From: Seminavis robusta
Lineage: Eukaryota > Bacillariophyta > Bacillariophyceae > Naviculales > Naviculaceae
Assembly (NCBI GenBank): GCA_903772945.1
Contig: CAICTM010000130.1
Location: 1-64,000, forward strand
Reading direction: 5' to 3'
DNA: 64,000 nt
Shown here: positions 21,901 to 31,828 of the stretch, piece by piece
Layout: the number at the start of each line of letters is the position of its first letter
Numbering within the stretch: the stretch's first letter is position 1
The notes under the pieces: generated by a model
Database searches by the model: none
Seen by the model: the letters and a program-made list of their open reading frames with translations, nothing else
Told to the model about the DNA's origin: nothing
Program-made: the position numbers and the translations under genes

Positions 21901-22294
21901 TTACATTTCACTACAGGAATCTGCCACTGAGTTCATTGAGCTGCAACACGGACTGATTCTCCCTTTTCTTCCTCAGCAATCTATGTGTCACTTGTGGATG
22001 ACCCCATACCGCTTGGCTTGTATGCAAAAGTCAATATTTTGCAAGGGAGAAGCCTACAATGACAAGGGAAGATCCCTGTGGGTTCAGTTTGGCATAGATG
22101 TGGCACGATGGGTCGAACTGCAATCCCTCTTGGTTCAAGTTTTGGTCATAGGTGCCATCCTGGTTGGCCTGTCCACGGCAGCAGCAGTAGAAATTATCTC
22201 GGAGTCGTCACCAGCGTCGTTTCTGGCAACGATGGTGGTGGCATGGCTTTCCTGGAGAATCTTGACAAGAACTGGCGTGAGCAGGCCCGAATGA
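18965..22294 (+). CDS. Secreted M4 (thermolysin-like) metalloprotease fused to a Hedgehog-type Hint domain
   Basis: The 1109-codon frame starts with a signal peptide (residues 1-25), followed by an FTP/PepSY-like propeptide. An M4 catalytic domain has HELTH at 444-448, the zinc-ligand Glu 468 in LNEAMSD and the catalytic His 534 in GGVHYNSGI. The H444-E468 and H444-H534 spacings fit thermolysin. A PPC-like beta domain comes next (about 640-740), then a PS/PT-rich stalk (about 745-820), then a Hint domain. The Hint domain begins at Cys 826 (GCFSSDTPV), has TDSH at 906-909 and ends ETGILASTY. Two hydrophobic segments close the protein. An 84-base stretch (20144-20227) inside the catalytic domain is probably an intron without stops; spliced length would be 1081. 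Zinc protease of the secretory route; Hint domains self-cleave proteins. Confidence 0.88.
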   Translation: MIPIFTFPFLVLLLLGPAPPISVEANERRPSLLRGEKRGSSADRETSRRLQMAMNGNGGDMKSMMGGGMSRKPRKSVVVKGMNGSLGKINAKLEEGNEEMLMRETEEELKKQLKTHFGGHGKEHVKCVTAEIDEQGGAHLRVKQTILGMEVEGASLMVHVGFNGTLDSINGEFLSDDEESEFLAALENTDITPPAVLLELALQEAGIEEGTWIGQPERAMVRRDGDGSACLAWRQAIQYNVSENSKGDGPQLDWIFADATYSEETLSDGDEEALEELPDVYQNDTDALKFLASSPMHKVLCARHPQYHGTGVPSMETSDCNGQTSSCSLESTLPYDINTADAALNAAHNYAIATYKYFFNTFGRDSLDGQGMTLRSRVNYGQNYNNAFWNGYQVGCDTGAVLMHCSMSLLTVCLFFSFLEKVTYGTGDNVNLRALSLDADVVAHELTHGLTSSTSKLRYQGESGALNEAMSDIFGAVVDKQEGATGADVWYIGEDIWLREPGEGFRNMADPASKGDFDYYPTRYVGNGDNGGVHYNSGIGNLAFYLLVTGGMHPGGKTQVVVEGIGFEAAAAIFYWANVDCLTESSSFELARFCTAEVFGGDYTMDVHQAWDAVGVPGGLSQSPKTLQDGVSLTDQYGNDRQQYRLEQIEAGDVVTCSFTADSGDPDLYLSFGSEPGVWPYYEDNACSSYTASAEESCTTFPATELTTLFILVHAWDAVPYTSMEITCSINGGNQALDGLPSSAPTASSSPSTAPSLTPTDAPTGSASQTSTAETFAPSLVPSTVPSLSPSSSPSGSPSVSPTRRPTSPPMLPPVERPPPPPPSGCFSSDTPVSALGRGVILMSELEIGDQVLTVDSNHDVHYEPVYGFAHRHNMESMEFTQIHYAVADSTDEADPDASRSPLEMTDSHLLFISGKVHPIRADAVRVDDQLVIFRPKSNSSSTATVTRVERVLRSDGVFAPLTPSGTIIVHETGILASTYISLQESATEFIELQHGLILPFLPQQSMCHLWMTPYRLACMQKSIFCKGEAYNDKGRSLWVQFGIDVARWVELQSLLVQVLVIGAILVGLSTAAAVEIISESSPASFLATMVVAWLSWRILTRTGVSRPE
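20144..20227 (+). other. Probable in-frame, stop-free 84-nt intron in the M4 domain
   Basis: Between NAFWNGYQ and VTYGTGDNV the frame contains 28 residues (including CSMSLLTVCLFFSFLEK) that do not fit the thermolysin fold. The DNA begins GTTGGT after CAG and ends with a pyrimidine-rich tract and GAAAAG. Removing it joins YQ to VTYG as the family expects. The length is a multiple of three and it has no stop, so retention would still give an open frame. Confidence 0.7.
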
Positions 22295-22911
22295 GTGGAT
22301 TCCTAGTAGAAGGATCCCCCGATTCCACGGAACCTAGTCCTGAATTTTGCCTCTTCTTTGCTTAAGCCTGGCCCTTGCTGGCTAAACCCCCTATCTTTCT
22401 GGATGCTTCCTTCCCCTGGCCAAGTCGTTCTGTGAGCTCCTTCCCTCCGGTGAATTGTCTTTTGTGGCTGCTGGCTTCTATTGATTTCGGATTGCGAGAA
22501 GCCGAGAACCCGCTGAAGAAGCAAATGAAACTGAAGCCTAACATCAGCTGGACACATGTACATGAACTGGCAGCGAAGACAATCTATCAAATGCAGCGAA
22601 AAGTGAGAGTATTTGAAAGAGACAAGCCTCGATGCCAGAGTTCTGTTACCGAGTGCGGAACCATCGTAAGCACCACTTTATGCCTTGCCGGAAACATAGA
22701 TACGTATCAACTATCAGCGAGAGTAGTAGAAAAACGACGTTCTGGATCAAGAGTTTCGCCTTGGGTCCAATGGCGTCCAATTCGGCACATCAAGAAGCAA
22801 CGTTGCTGAAAATGTTCTGAATTAGAGGGGAAATTGCTGCAAATAGTAGCCCAGTCTAGTTTCATTATAGTACCAGTAAGAAAAGCTCATTCTTCTCTCT
22901 TCCTTTTTGGG
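22295..22911. other. Intergenic, downstream of the protease
   Basis: No gene was recognised. It holds the short dispersed repeat at 22330-22384. A 144-codon plus frame (22375-22809) has no family resemblance and is not supported. Confidence 0.5.
22330..22384 (+). repeat. Short dispersed repeat, copy 1
   Basis: This 55-base stretch (from GAACCTAGTCCTGAATTTTG to GCTGGCT) recurs in inverse orientation at 62490-62543 with about four differences. It starts about 36 bases after the protease stop codon, in the sense direction, so it would lie in that gene's 3' UTR. Confidence 0.8.
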
Positions 22912-23452
22912 ATGTTGGTGACACTGTTGACATTGGCATGCACGCTTGGACATTCTCTCGCCGAGCTCAAATCGCGAGGAGACAGGAGCAGGAGCCGAAG
23001 GAACCAAGATGACCTTGGTGACGGCGCATCCCATATGAAGTCATAGACTCAGTGCCTCCCTTTCCAACCGTCGCATGGCAACTGCAGTGCCAACATCATC
23101 CACCCAAGCGGTCAATGCATCAACAAATGAACTAATCATCCTTGGTTCTACTGCCAACTTCTCCACATTCAACGAGCTTGTTATTGCCGTGGAGCGACTT
23201 GCAGGACTGTTCCCGAGAACGACACAACCAACATCGCTTTGCAGCAGAAAGTTGATGGGCTCTAGGCACGCGTTTGTCCTGTTCATGAACAAGCAAGCGT
23301 CGTCCGTCACGAAGAAGCGATTGATCAAACTGAGTGTGATGGATCCGAGTTTCAAAACACACGTTGTGCTTTTTGTCTACGGTGTGGTGCCGGTACGGCC
23401 GTGTATTCACTTTACGCACAGTGTGATCAATACATCCTTTTTTAGGCTTTAG
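22912..23452 (+). pseudogene. Possible decayed secreted protein with a fasciclin-like segment
   Basis: A short frame starts with a hydrophobic leader (MLVTLLTLACTLGHSLAEL, codons from 22912) and stops at 23046. About 30 bases later another frame reads ANFSTFNELVIAVERLAGL (about 23150-23205), which resembles the first helix of FAS1 domains (FSTLxxAVxxAGL). Further on, protein-like pieces lie in shifting frames. This would fit a secreted FAS1 adhesion-type protein broken by frameshifts. Evidence is weak and the match could be chance. Confidence 0.3.
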
Positions 23453-24275
23453 AGTGCGAGACAAACTCCGGCTTTTCGCAGAACCCACACATCCTCACCT
23501 CCTCTTCGTTCGTAAAACAGCAACCAGACATACTGTACCGTAGTTAGCTTCAGCAAAGCACCAGTAACGATTAAGCAGATCATAGGGAGAGTTAAAAATC
23601 TTTTTTCTAGCCAGCTCAGACGTGCACATTCATTCCCACTACGACTGACCTCTATGTATCGAATCGAATGATTCAATCAAGTCAACTCCCACGAACAGAC
23701 CAAACCACACCCGGTACTGGTACCATGGTACCGGTACTTACGGTACTCGTACCATCGGGGTCTACGTCTGTTTCACAGTGGCAAGCTGAATCGAATCGAA
23801 TCGCAGCAACAAACCCTGACCAATGAAAGTTGTGCAATCGTGCTGTCTGAACAGAGGTGCCTTCTCATTGGATCGACCAGCTGCAGCAGCTGGGAAGGAG
23901 TTTCCATGGTCCTAAAACAGTGGCGATCTTCTCTTTCCATTGCGAAATTGCAAACAACTGTGATCGTTTCACTGTTTTGTATAAGTAGTGTAAGGAAAGG
24001 GAGTGTGCTTTGGGATGTGCTGTGAAGTCACAGCGATTTCTGGTTGGAAACTAATCAGTACAGTGTAGCCGCAATACAACCCAAAAGGACAGCCAGCCGG
24101 AGGCTAGTGCCCTCAACGAGCATTTTTCTCTGGCGAGCAACATGAATTGTTCCAAAGGCCAAGGTTCCAAGGGTTCTGATTTGATAGCTAGCCTTAACCT
24201 TGAAAGGGCAACTGCACTTTATGTATCTTGCATCGCCTTAACCTTACTAGGGAAAGCATTGCCCCATATGTATGC

Positions 24276-24276
<1 letters not shown>

Positions 24277-24358
<82 letters not shown>

Positions 24359-24640
24359 AATCACCACAAACAGGTACCCTTGCTTTTCTCACAGCCTACC
24401 CGGCTTGTATCTTTTGCCATCCCCAGCTTGCTCCACTGATGAAGCAAACAGCGAAATTCCTAAGCTCAGAATTTGGAAATCAGCAAGCAACGGTATACCC
24501 CATGGATAAACATCCAATGGTAGATTCGTCGTAGATTAACTCTTAGTAGTATCTACACACATCTCACACAACATCACACATCTCACACAACACTCAACGT
24601 ACACACACCTACACACACACACCCACACACACACAAGAAA
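24277..24640 (+). repeat. CA-rich microsatellite tract
   Basis: An almost pure (AC)n run spans about 24278-24355 with a CACCTACAC interruption. A second, impure cluster with CACACATCTCACACAACAT-like units and further CA repeats spans about 24553-24640. This is simple-sequence DNA, and the Thr/His-rich frames across it are artefacts. Confidence 0.9.
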
Positions 24641-24771
24641 AAGTTCAAAAGGCCCTCAGCTTGCTAGCTGGTAGTTGAGGGCAACCGAAAGCATACAGTC
24701 AACATTCAGATATATATACTGGGGGGGATTCAGGAATTCAGTAAATATAACAGCGAGAATAAATATTGATT

Positions 24772-24840
24772 TTATCCCTAACCCTAACTATTCCAGTAGA
24801 ATTGTACGTTCTCTAGTACTAAAATAGGGTTAGAGTTAAA
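24772..24840. repeat. Telomere-like motifs in inverted arrangement
   Basis: ATCCCTAACCCTAAC occurs near 24774-24788 and AATAGGGTTAGAG near 24822-24834, so CCCTAA-type and TTAGGG-type units face each other about 35 bases apart. Only two to three units are present on each side, which is too few for a telomere. Confidence 0.4.
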
Positions 24841-27455
24841 AATGTGGGAACTAGAGTATTCTTAAATATTATAGAGCGAATAAATACAAGATTATAAATA
24901 TAAGCGAGCGTTGACTGTACTAGCTTAGCTACTACTAGCTAGAGCTGTCACCATAAAATCATTGCCAAGTTCAACTTGCTTGCTGCCAGCGTAGATCTCC
25001 GCCGTAGTACTCGGAGTAGCTCTCGGAGTACTGGTACCTGTACAAGCTCTAGCTTCGAAAATGCAAAAGCCCCATCAGCAGGGTTGCAGCCAGCCTGGTG
25101 GTAGCCCCGATCAACCGAGCTTAATAAAAAACTCCCTTCTTCCTTCTCCCAGCTCTGGCCAGCTACCGGTAGCTACTACGTACCGAGCAACTGAGCAGCA
25201 CCTTTTGGTAAAGATGCAGTAAAGGCACCTTGTGGGCTGAGAAGCTGAGAAGCTAGCTAGCTAGCTAGGCAGCAAACCTAAGATACCGCTACATGTACCG
25301 CTATGCTTAACGAGTGGCTCAACGCGGCCTCGACTTGTGCTTATACCGGTACGTGCCAACTGCAAGTTACTGTAGCCAAGACATTGAGGATTCTGTGACC
25401 ACCTTTTCGTAGTCGTCAAAAGTCATGAGCACTTTTTACTCGATGGCTCAATGGATGCTGACATGGTGAACCGCCCGGATATGGTAGGTTTCCGTTCCGA
25501 TGCAGTTTGAAGGAAAACGGAAAGCTGCATGGACAGATTGAAGGAACGTGCTAGATTGTGGTTCCTGCCCCCCCTTCTCACTTCTATAATCCACTTTGAC
25601 ACCAGAAATAAGAAGCAACCACACAATTTTCGGGATTTATGGACGAATCTAAATGAGCTTCTAAATGAATTATTACAACGCAATGTGATAAGTGGGCAAC
25701 ACCGCGTGCCTCTTACGCATGGCAGCAAGTGCGTCGATTGGATCTCCATACTGTCTCGAGCAGCACTATCGATAATGGTACAAAAGACAAAAAGCTCCTC
25801 TGAACGTTCTCTTTAATTCAATGAAGTGTGATCCAAGACAACTTTAACAGGAGCCGAAGTTACCGAGTCTTTGAATAAAATACTCTAGGCATAGCTTTAC
25901 AATTTTTGTTAGTGCTGATGTAGAAAAAAAGACCAAATTGAGAAAATTCATTGTGAGGTGTGAGGGACCGTACAGCTCTGCCAGCACAGAAAGAAAATGC
26001 TCTAACTAAGATCTGCTAGCTGAGTAAGAAATAAACTGAGGTATGAAGTACACTGTACCAGTTTTCGTAAGATGTTAGAAGTACCAAACAAGAAATTTGG
26101 AGGTCCCGGAAATCCCAACATGTGACTTCTTCAAACAGAGTAGATATAAATCACTGCATCAACTTTTTAGAAAAAATGGTTGAGCTTTGGCATGCGTTAA
26201 GATATGATGATTTGGGGTGGCACAGAAAGGTGACTTCACCTTGCATCTTGTATAGGAAAAGGGAAAGTCCGAAGGGAATTATCAATCATTGGAAGCAAAT
26301 AGGATGTTTCACCTGATCGCATACCGGTACACCTCATCTCCTTCTGCATGTCATTGATGGTCCAGGAAACCACTCAACCACTCTCCTTCCACTGCTCCAC
26401 TTTATCTTGGACTCCTGCAGAACCGTGTGAGAATCTGAGATCTGGAAAACTTCTCGTCTTGTCTGTGAGACCTAGACTTTTGGAAGGATGTTTTTTCAAT
26501 TTCTCCTTCCATGATCTTTCAGTGAACCAAAAGCTAGAAAGTAGTAGTGGAACCAAGTAATCGGTAACACTTCAAGTGAGTCTTTCGAAATGTCGAACCT
26601 GCTGACACTTTGACACTCTTCGACTTACCTGCGTTCTTCAAGGCATCTGCTTATCACAACTTCAAGGGTATCTAACAGCATAATGCTGACTTTCCCTAGG
26701 TCTTGGGAGAAGCGAGACCAAGAAGCCAAGAAGAGCTCCAAGAAGTAGCTGGCCAAGTTTTGCTGACATCTCTTGATCCATCTTGTTAGATCTTGGCACC
26801 TCCCCCCTTTCTGTCCTATGCCAAGAAACGTTTTTCTTTGAGACTCTTTGAGTTCAGCAGAGAGGAACTATTCAACCGAGAGAATCCTCGTGTCAAGAAA
26901 AGATGCCTAGTGGTGAAGGTCCAGCCAATGAGTTAAAAGACTCTGGGAATTGATGCTTCGCAGAACGCCAAAATGAACGACACGAACATTGAAAAGTACA
27001 ACTTTGAGTACAGCTCAGAGTACACTTCCGAGACTCCGAGACTCTTCCGAGTCAGTGAGCTGAAAGAGGTATTATGGGTGTCAAGTCTTTTAAGTCCTCG
27101 TTTCTACTGGCCAGATGCGAAGCAAGTCATCGGAAACTATGCCTCAATGTGTTCCTTGAAACGAGAATCAATGACCCAAATCCATGACCGGATGGTTCGA
27201 TCTTCCGAAGGAATGAGCGTAAGAAGTTTGGTGGAGGATGAAAAGTCTCCACGAGTTGCAGGGGTAAAGTGAATAGTGGAGGGAGTGTTGCGCGGCTGTA
27301 CAAAGCCAGTTAGTTTTGTGTGCTTGGATTTCCTTCCCCAACTCAACTTTCTCACAATCTCAAACTTGCTGCACTAAACTAAAATCAATCTGCAAGACCA
27401 ATCGAGCTTTTTCGTTACAACCGCTGAAACAAGCAAAAGACATCCGAACAACACC

Positions 27456-28536
27456 ATGAGCGATAACAACCTCAAGTCCGTCAAAGCCAAGACAGGTCCT
27501 CGCCTGCTACCCAAGTCCTTCTCTCCTTCCATCAACGAGGTCATCATTGGTAAGTCAAGGGTGTATGCGGATGTATGTGGGTGTGGTTCAGACGGCGTGA
27601 CAGTCACATGCCCTTTTGAAAATCCATGTGCGTCTTTCTCATCTTTCTCTCTCTCAACCATTACTATCTATCTTAGGCCGTGGCAAGAAGGTGAACAACC
27701 ACAGTGGCAATGAAAACTTTCGAGACCTGATTGATTCCAAGATCCACGAATACGAAGAGGCAGAGAACAAGACGGCCAAGTCTGCCATCATCTTCCAAAT
27801 GCTTCAGCATATCAAGAGAGGCAGTCCCGAAACGGGAGGCTTTGTCAAGAAGGACGCCAAGACCAAGCGGTGGTACGCCGTGGAAGACACGGCGGCTCGT
27901 ACCACCACCGCTCAAGCGTTCCGTGATGCCCTGAGCAACGTCTACCGTTCTTCCAAGCAATACAAGCAAAAGAGACGCTGGAGGCGCAAGGGCGATGAGC
28001 CTTCTGTCCATGAGGAAAGCACCACTACTCCCAGCAGTCCCTCCTCATCCAGGCCCGTGGTGTCACCCCCCACTGGAGCCGGGCGCATGGGACTGGGTGA
28101 TATCCTGGATACCGCACTGGGTATCATGGGAGATATGATGCCTGCCCTACCAGATCCCACTGCCAGCAGAGGTAGCACCGGCAATCTAGTACCGATTGCC
28201 CCCAAACCTGAAGTCGCGCCCAGCAGTTTTCTCCAAAGCCAAGTCATGCTGGCTCTCTCCCAGCAATCCATCCAACCTATGGCCGCTCCTCCTGCCAACA
28301 TTGACTTGGAAGCGATCTGGAATGGTTTGGGGATTCAAACAGCTGTCACAGGCAATCCATTCGAACCTACTCCCATTTCTCCCACAGGAGACTCCACAAA
28401 GCTTCCCTGCGACTTTTGCTGGCTCAAGCAAGATGATGTGTTTGGCACTGCTGCTGCGTCTGCTTCCCCCTCTGCGGCATCGGGTGCCCTCTCTCTGAGA
28501 GAAGCCCTTGCGTCCTCATGCACTCACAACCATTAA
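27456..28536 (+). CDS. DUF6824-like protein
   Basis: Two exons are deduced: 27456-27549 and 27677-28536, giving 317 residues. The intron begins GTAAGT and ends ATCTTAG, and splicing joins EVIIG to RGKKVNNHSGN. The N-terminal 120 residues carry the pattern VIIGRGKKVNNHSGNENFR, then YxxA and K-rich helices with KRWYAVEDTAARTTTAQAFRD. This matches the DUF6824 domain that is abundant in diatoms and has no proven function, though a DNA-related or regulatory role has often been suggested. The C-terminal half is low-complexity, rich in Ser, Pro and Ala, with a CDFCWLK segment near the end. No membrane helix or signal peptide is visible, so a soluble nuclear or cytosolic protein is likely. Confidence 0.82.
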
Positions 28537-30299
28537 ATTGATTTGGTGGCTACGGCATGACAGACACAAGGAGCTTGCTGCAGCGACTGAATGAAAACAA
28601 GCAAGTAGAGCAAAGCAAAAGAGCTAGACAGCAACCAGGCCAGAAAAACCAAGATGGGATGCCATGAATCACTCTCTGGCTGGCAGCCTTTCATTGTACA
28701 TTCACTACGGCCGTCATTCGACAACTTCGATACTGCACATCATCTTAGGACCATACATATTTTAACTTCTATTAGACTACCATACATGTATGTTTATTCA
28801 GCCATTCTACTACTAGCTAGCTCGATGTTTCTCTCGTTAAATTCTCTTTGAGCGACACGGTAGCTGGCAATCAAACAAGGCAGGCAGGTGGATCGAACAA
28901 TTCAGAAGGAGGCGAAGGGCCATCACTTCGCATGGGTTAGATTTGGCCCAAAGTTTTGAAAAGACCCCCTAGCCAGGTAGCTGGCATCCAACCGCCCGCG
29001 GAATTCAATCGAAACCATGCTTCCTTGGGCTGTATGTAGCAACACTTTTGCTTGTTCTCCTCGGAGGAAAAGAGAAAGATGTCGGGTCTTGCTACTGCCC
29101 CAACTTGAAGAAAACGCTGGTTGGCGGTCTGGGTGCTCCGACATGTAGCTAATGCCCGTCGAGCCAAGTCCTTGCTTGTTGAGGAGTTCAGCAGAGCCCC
29201 TTTCGCCAAGTTCTTCCTGACGTATGTATACCGGTAGCTTTCCTTAATGCTGAATTGCTTCACTGTCAGCCAGGTACGAAAGAGCTGTTGTGTTTCTAAT
29301 CCAAAACATGACGCACTGGTTGACCGCGACATGCTACTGGTATCGTTATCATCCACAACTAATCCCAGACTGCCTGACTGGCTAGCTAGCCAGTACCAGT
29401 TACAGTTGTGCAACTCACTCCACGACTTCATGGTCCATGGTTCCTGTAAAGAGTTTGCGAAAGTAAGTCTCTTCTGCACCAAAGATAGACACTCTAGTCT
29501 AGTCATGCAAACGTGGGAGCATTTCGATTGGTTCATGAGGAGTTAGAGAGGTCGATCCAGAATGACCTAGCTGTTGCGATGGGTAAGCAAGACTACAAAA
29601 CGCGAGGGATCTCTGGAAGGCTGTGTTGCAGCGTTCCTCCTTCAGGTACAAGAGTAGAGTTCTGGAGAACTCCAAGATAGCATTCTACGTTGTAGTAGGA
29701 GGTGCCCTGCAGTCCCCAAGCCAACCAAGAAAGCAATCTACTACATCAGGCTCGGCCAGTTTGGTGTGTAGAACTTGAAGGCAGTGGAAATGGGGCCATG
29801 GCTTGCGTGTTTCAGTTTCTAACGATGTCCGAGCAGAAGGGTATGCCAAAGAGTGAGGTCGTTCCCACAGGACCAGGGACAACATAGCTAGAGCGGGATC
29901 CGGGGCATTCAGCATTGTGGTGGGAACATGCGTGAAAGATGGCAATAGCAGAGGAGGTAGGAGTTGTAGGTGTAGGAAGAAGAAGATGATGGTGAGGGCG
30001 AGGCGGAAGTGGAGGATGAGAAGGAGGAGGTACAAGCTACTAGATGTGAAAGAACCACTAGCTACTAGAAGGCAGCAGGGCAGGGGGTGGCTGGATTGCT
30101 GGAAAATGGCCAGCCACCCACTACTGATCATGAACTAATAATAATGGTGAGATCCTTATCACCAGACAGCACATTGGACTCTGCAATACCATCAGCACTA
30201 ACTAAAACAACCACAGGGACAAGGTTGGTGTGAACACCAAGGACAATCACTTGCCAGTGTAAAAATCCTCTAAGAGCGAGGCCTGGCTGGGATAAAATC
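28537..30299. other. Intergenic, no gene recognised
   Basis: A 199-codon minus frame (28937-29536) and a 148-codon minus frame (29685-30131) lack any family resemblance or supporting upstream signals and are not called. TACCGGTA lies near 29229, and GCTAGCTAGC-like runs lie near 28815 and 29382. Confidence 0.5.
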
Positions 30300-30415
30300 C
30301 AAGTGTCACCAACCAACAGGGACCACCAACAAGGAAAGCCTGGAGGGACAACCATCAGGGACAGCCCACAGGGACAATCAACAGGACAACCAACACGGAC
30401 AGACTGGTGGCATGC
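30300..30415 (+). repeat. Degenerate minisatellite (ACCAACAGGGACA-like units)
   Basis: About seven imperfect units of roughly 13-16 bases with the core CAACAGGGACA or CCACAGGGACA follow each other. Units differ by one to three bases, so this is an old tandem array. It lies about 180 bases beyond the 3' end of the LysM gene. Confidence 0.6.
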
Positions 30416-30593
30416 AAAAAATTCTATTCACGTTGTTATTTTATCAATAGTGGCCTAGTTCTCTCTAGACCTTCAAGTCGAGGGCACACATCCTTTCTTT
30501 AAACTTGCACAGGGGCAATAACCTGCCTTTCTTTGCCTGCCTGCTTAGTTTGCATCATTACTACTGATGCGCAGTGCAGTGTGGATAACCATG

Positions 30594-31828
30594 TTAGTTT
30601 GAGTTGAATCTCGCCTCAGAACGACTGTAACTCCGGATGACGAGTGATTGTCCCACACGGAGAGAGGTTACATTTTCTGGTGATAGCCCGTTGGCTTCCT
30701 GAATCAATGTGTACAGGTTCCCGGCACCATAGTATTGCTCAGCAATCGAGTACAAGGTCTCGCCTTGCTGGACAATGTGGGTTCTACCAGTAGCCGGACA
30801 GGCACTACTTGCATTCGGGATGTTAAGTGGTTGTCCCACCGGGAGAGAGGTTACATTTTCTGGCGATAGCCCGTTGGCTTCCTGAATCAATGTGTACAGG
30901 TTCCCGGCACCATAGTATTGCTCAGCANNNNNNNNNNNNNNNNNNNNNGAGAGGTTACATTTTCTGGCGATAGCCCGTTGGCTTCCTGAATCAATGTGTA
31001 CAGGTTCCCGGCACCATAGTATTGCTCAGCAATCGAGTACAAGGTCTCGCCTTGCTGGACAATGTGGGTTCTACCAGCAGCCGGACAGGTACTCGCATTT
31101 GGGATGTTGAGTGGTTGTCCCACCGGGAGAGAGGTTGCATTTTCTGGCGAGGTTTTCGTGACTGGGACGGATTTGGCTGGCGCGGCTGGGAGGGATTTGT
31201 TGGGTACGAAGATTATTGTGCAAGCGATTGCCACAACTATCGAGAAGGCAACAAGCAAGAGCAAGGACCCATAGACAGCATGGCCGAAGATGTTGGCCTT
31301 GTCCTCACTTTCCATGTTTTGGACAAAGGAATGAAGCACGAAGATTCCACCACTCCCGAAGCTAACTGTGACTGACGTGCTGGTAAAAACTTTCTTCAGA
31401 CTTGGTAGAAACTGCGTCACCCTCTCGAGAAGACGAGCACCATACACTTGATTATTCCTGCAATCCATAAGTTTCTGCAGGCTTCTCAAATCCATTCCCA
31501 CAATACGTTCAAGAGCGCTAGCATCAAGCCCAACAATTTTTTCGAGAGTGTTGAACATATCAATATCGAAGGCGCCTCTGTCAATGCCTTTGATAGCGCC
31601 GTTCTCGATAATGCCCATCCTCTTGCATTTCTCCAGCACTTTAACAGAGGCATTCGCAGTCGCATGCATCTTCACGGCTTCGCTTTGCATACCGACTGCA
31701 TTGACGGCTCCGCTTTCCACACCGACGAATCTTTCGAGCTTACCCAGGACGTTCAGGTCAATTTTTTCTAGGCATTCCAGGACTTTGACCTCGGCTTTTG
31801 CCAGAAGGCCACTCAAGCCCTGGCCCAT
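30594..31828 (-). CDS. LysM-repeat membrane protein (interrupted by assembly gap)
   Basis: The gene reads from Met at 31828 to a TAA at 30594-30596, broken only by 20 N at 30928-30947. The N-terminal 170 residues are helical, with repeated KxxGLDASALERIVGMD-like units. One membrane helix follows (SLLLLVAFSIVVAIACTII). Then come LysM modules, each with THIVQQGETLYSIAEQYYG followed by NLYTLIQEANGLSPENV and a short LPVGQPLNIPNAS linker. At least two complete modules plus one cut by the gap are present. LysM binds N-acetylglucosamine polymers such as chitin or peptidoglycan, so the C-terminal part should face outside or a vesicle lumen. The frame changes across the gap, so gap size and module number are uncertain. 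Confidence 0.8.
30928..30947. other. Assembly gap (20 N) inside the LysM repeats
   Basis: The gap lies between two almost identical copies of the LysM DNA repeat, a typical place for assembly failure. The number of N is arbitrary: the reading frame does not continue across it, and at least part of a module is missing. Confidence 0.98.

Larger units (their letters stand above)
23453..27455. other. Long intergenic stretch with microsatellites, no gene recognised
   Basis: About four kilobases contain no frame with family resemblance. The largest frames (about 100 codons at 25423-25749, 25529-25816 and 26973-27272) look random. Visible structure is limited to the CA-rich tract, a telomere-like motif, several TACCGGTA palindromes, a dense GGTACCGGTACC-type cluster near 23713-23756 and a GCTAGCTAGC run near 25256. 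Confidence 0.5.

Noticed and set aside
24228-24534. Thr/His-rich reading frames over the CA tract
   Set aside because: They are simple-sequence translation of a microsatellite.
26973-27272. 99-codon plus frame upstream of the DUF6824-like gene
   Set aside because: No domain, no signal peptide and no homologous pattern was recognised.
28937-29536. 199-codon minus-strand frame
   Set aside because: No recognisable domain, odd composition, and no supporting splice or promoter context; likely chance.
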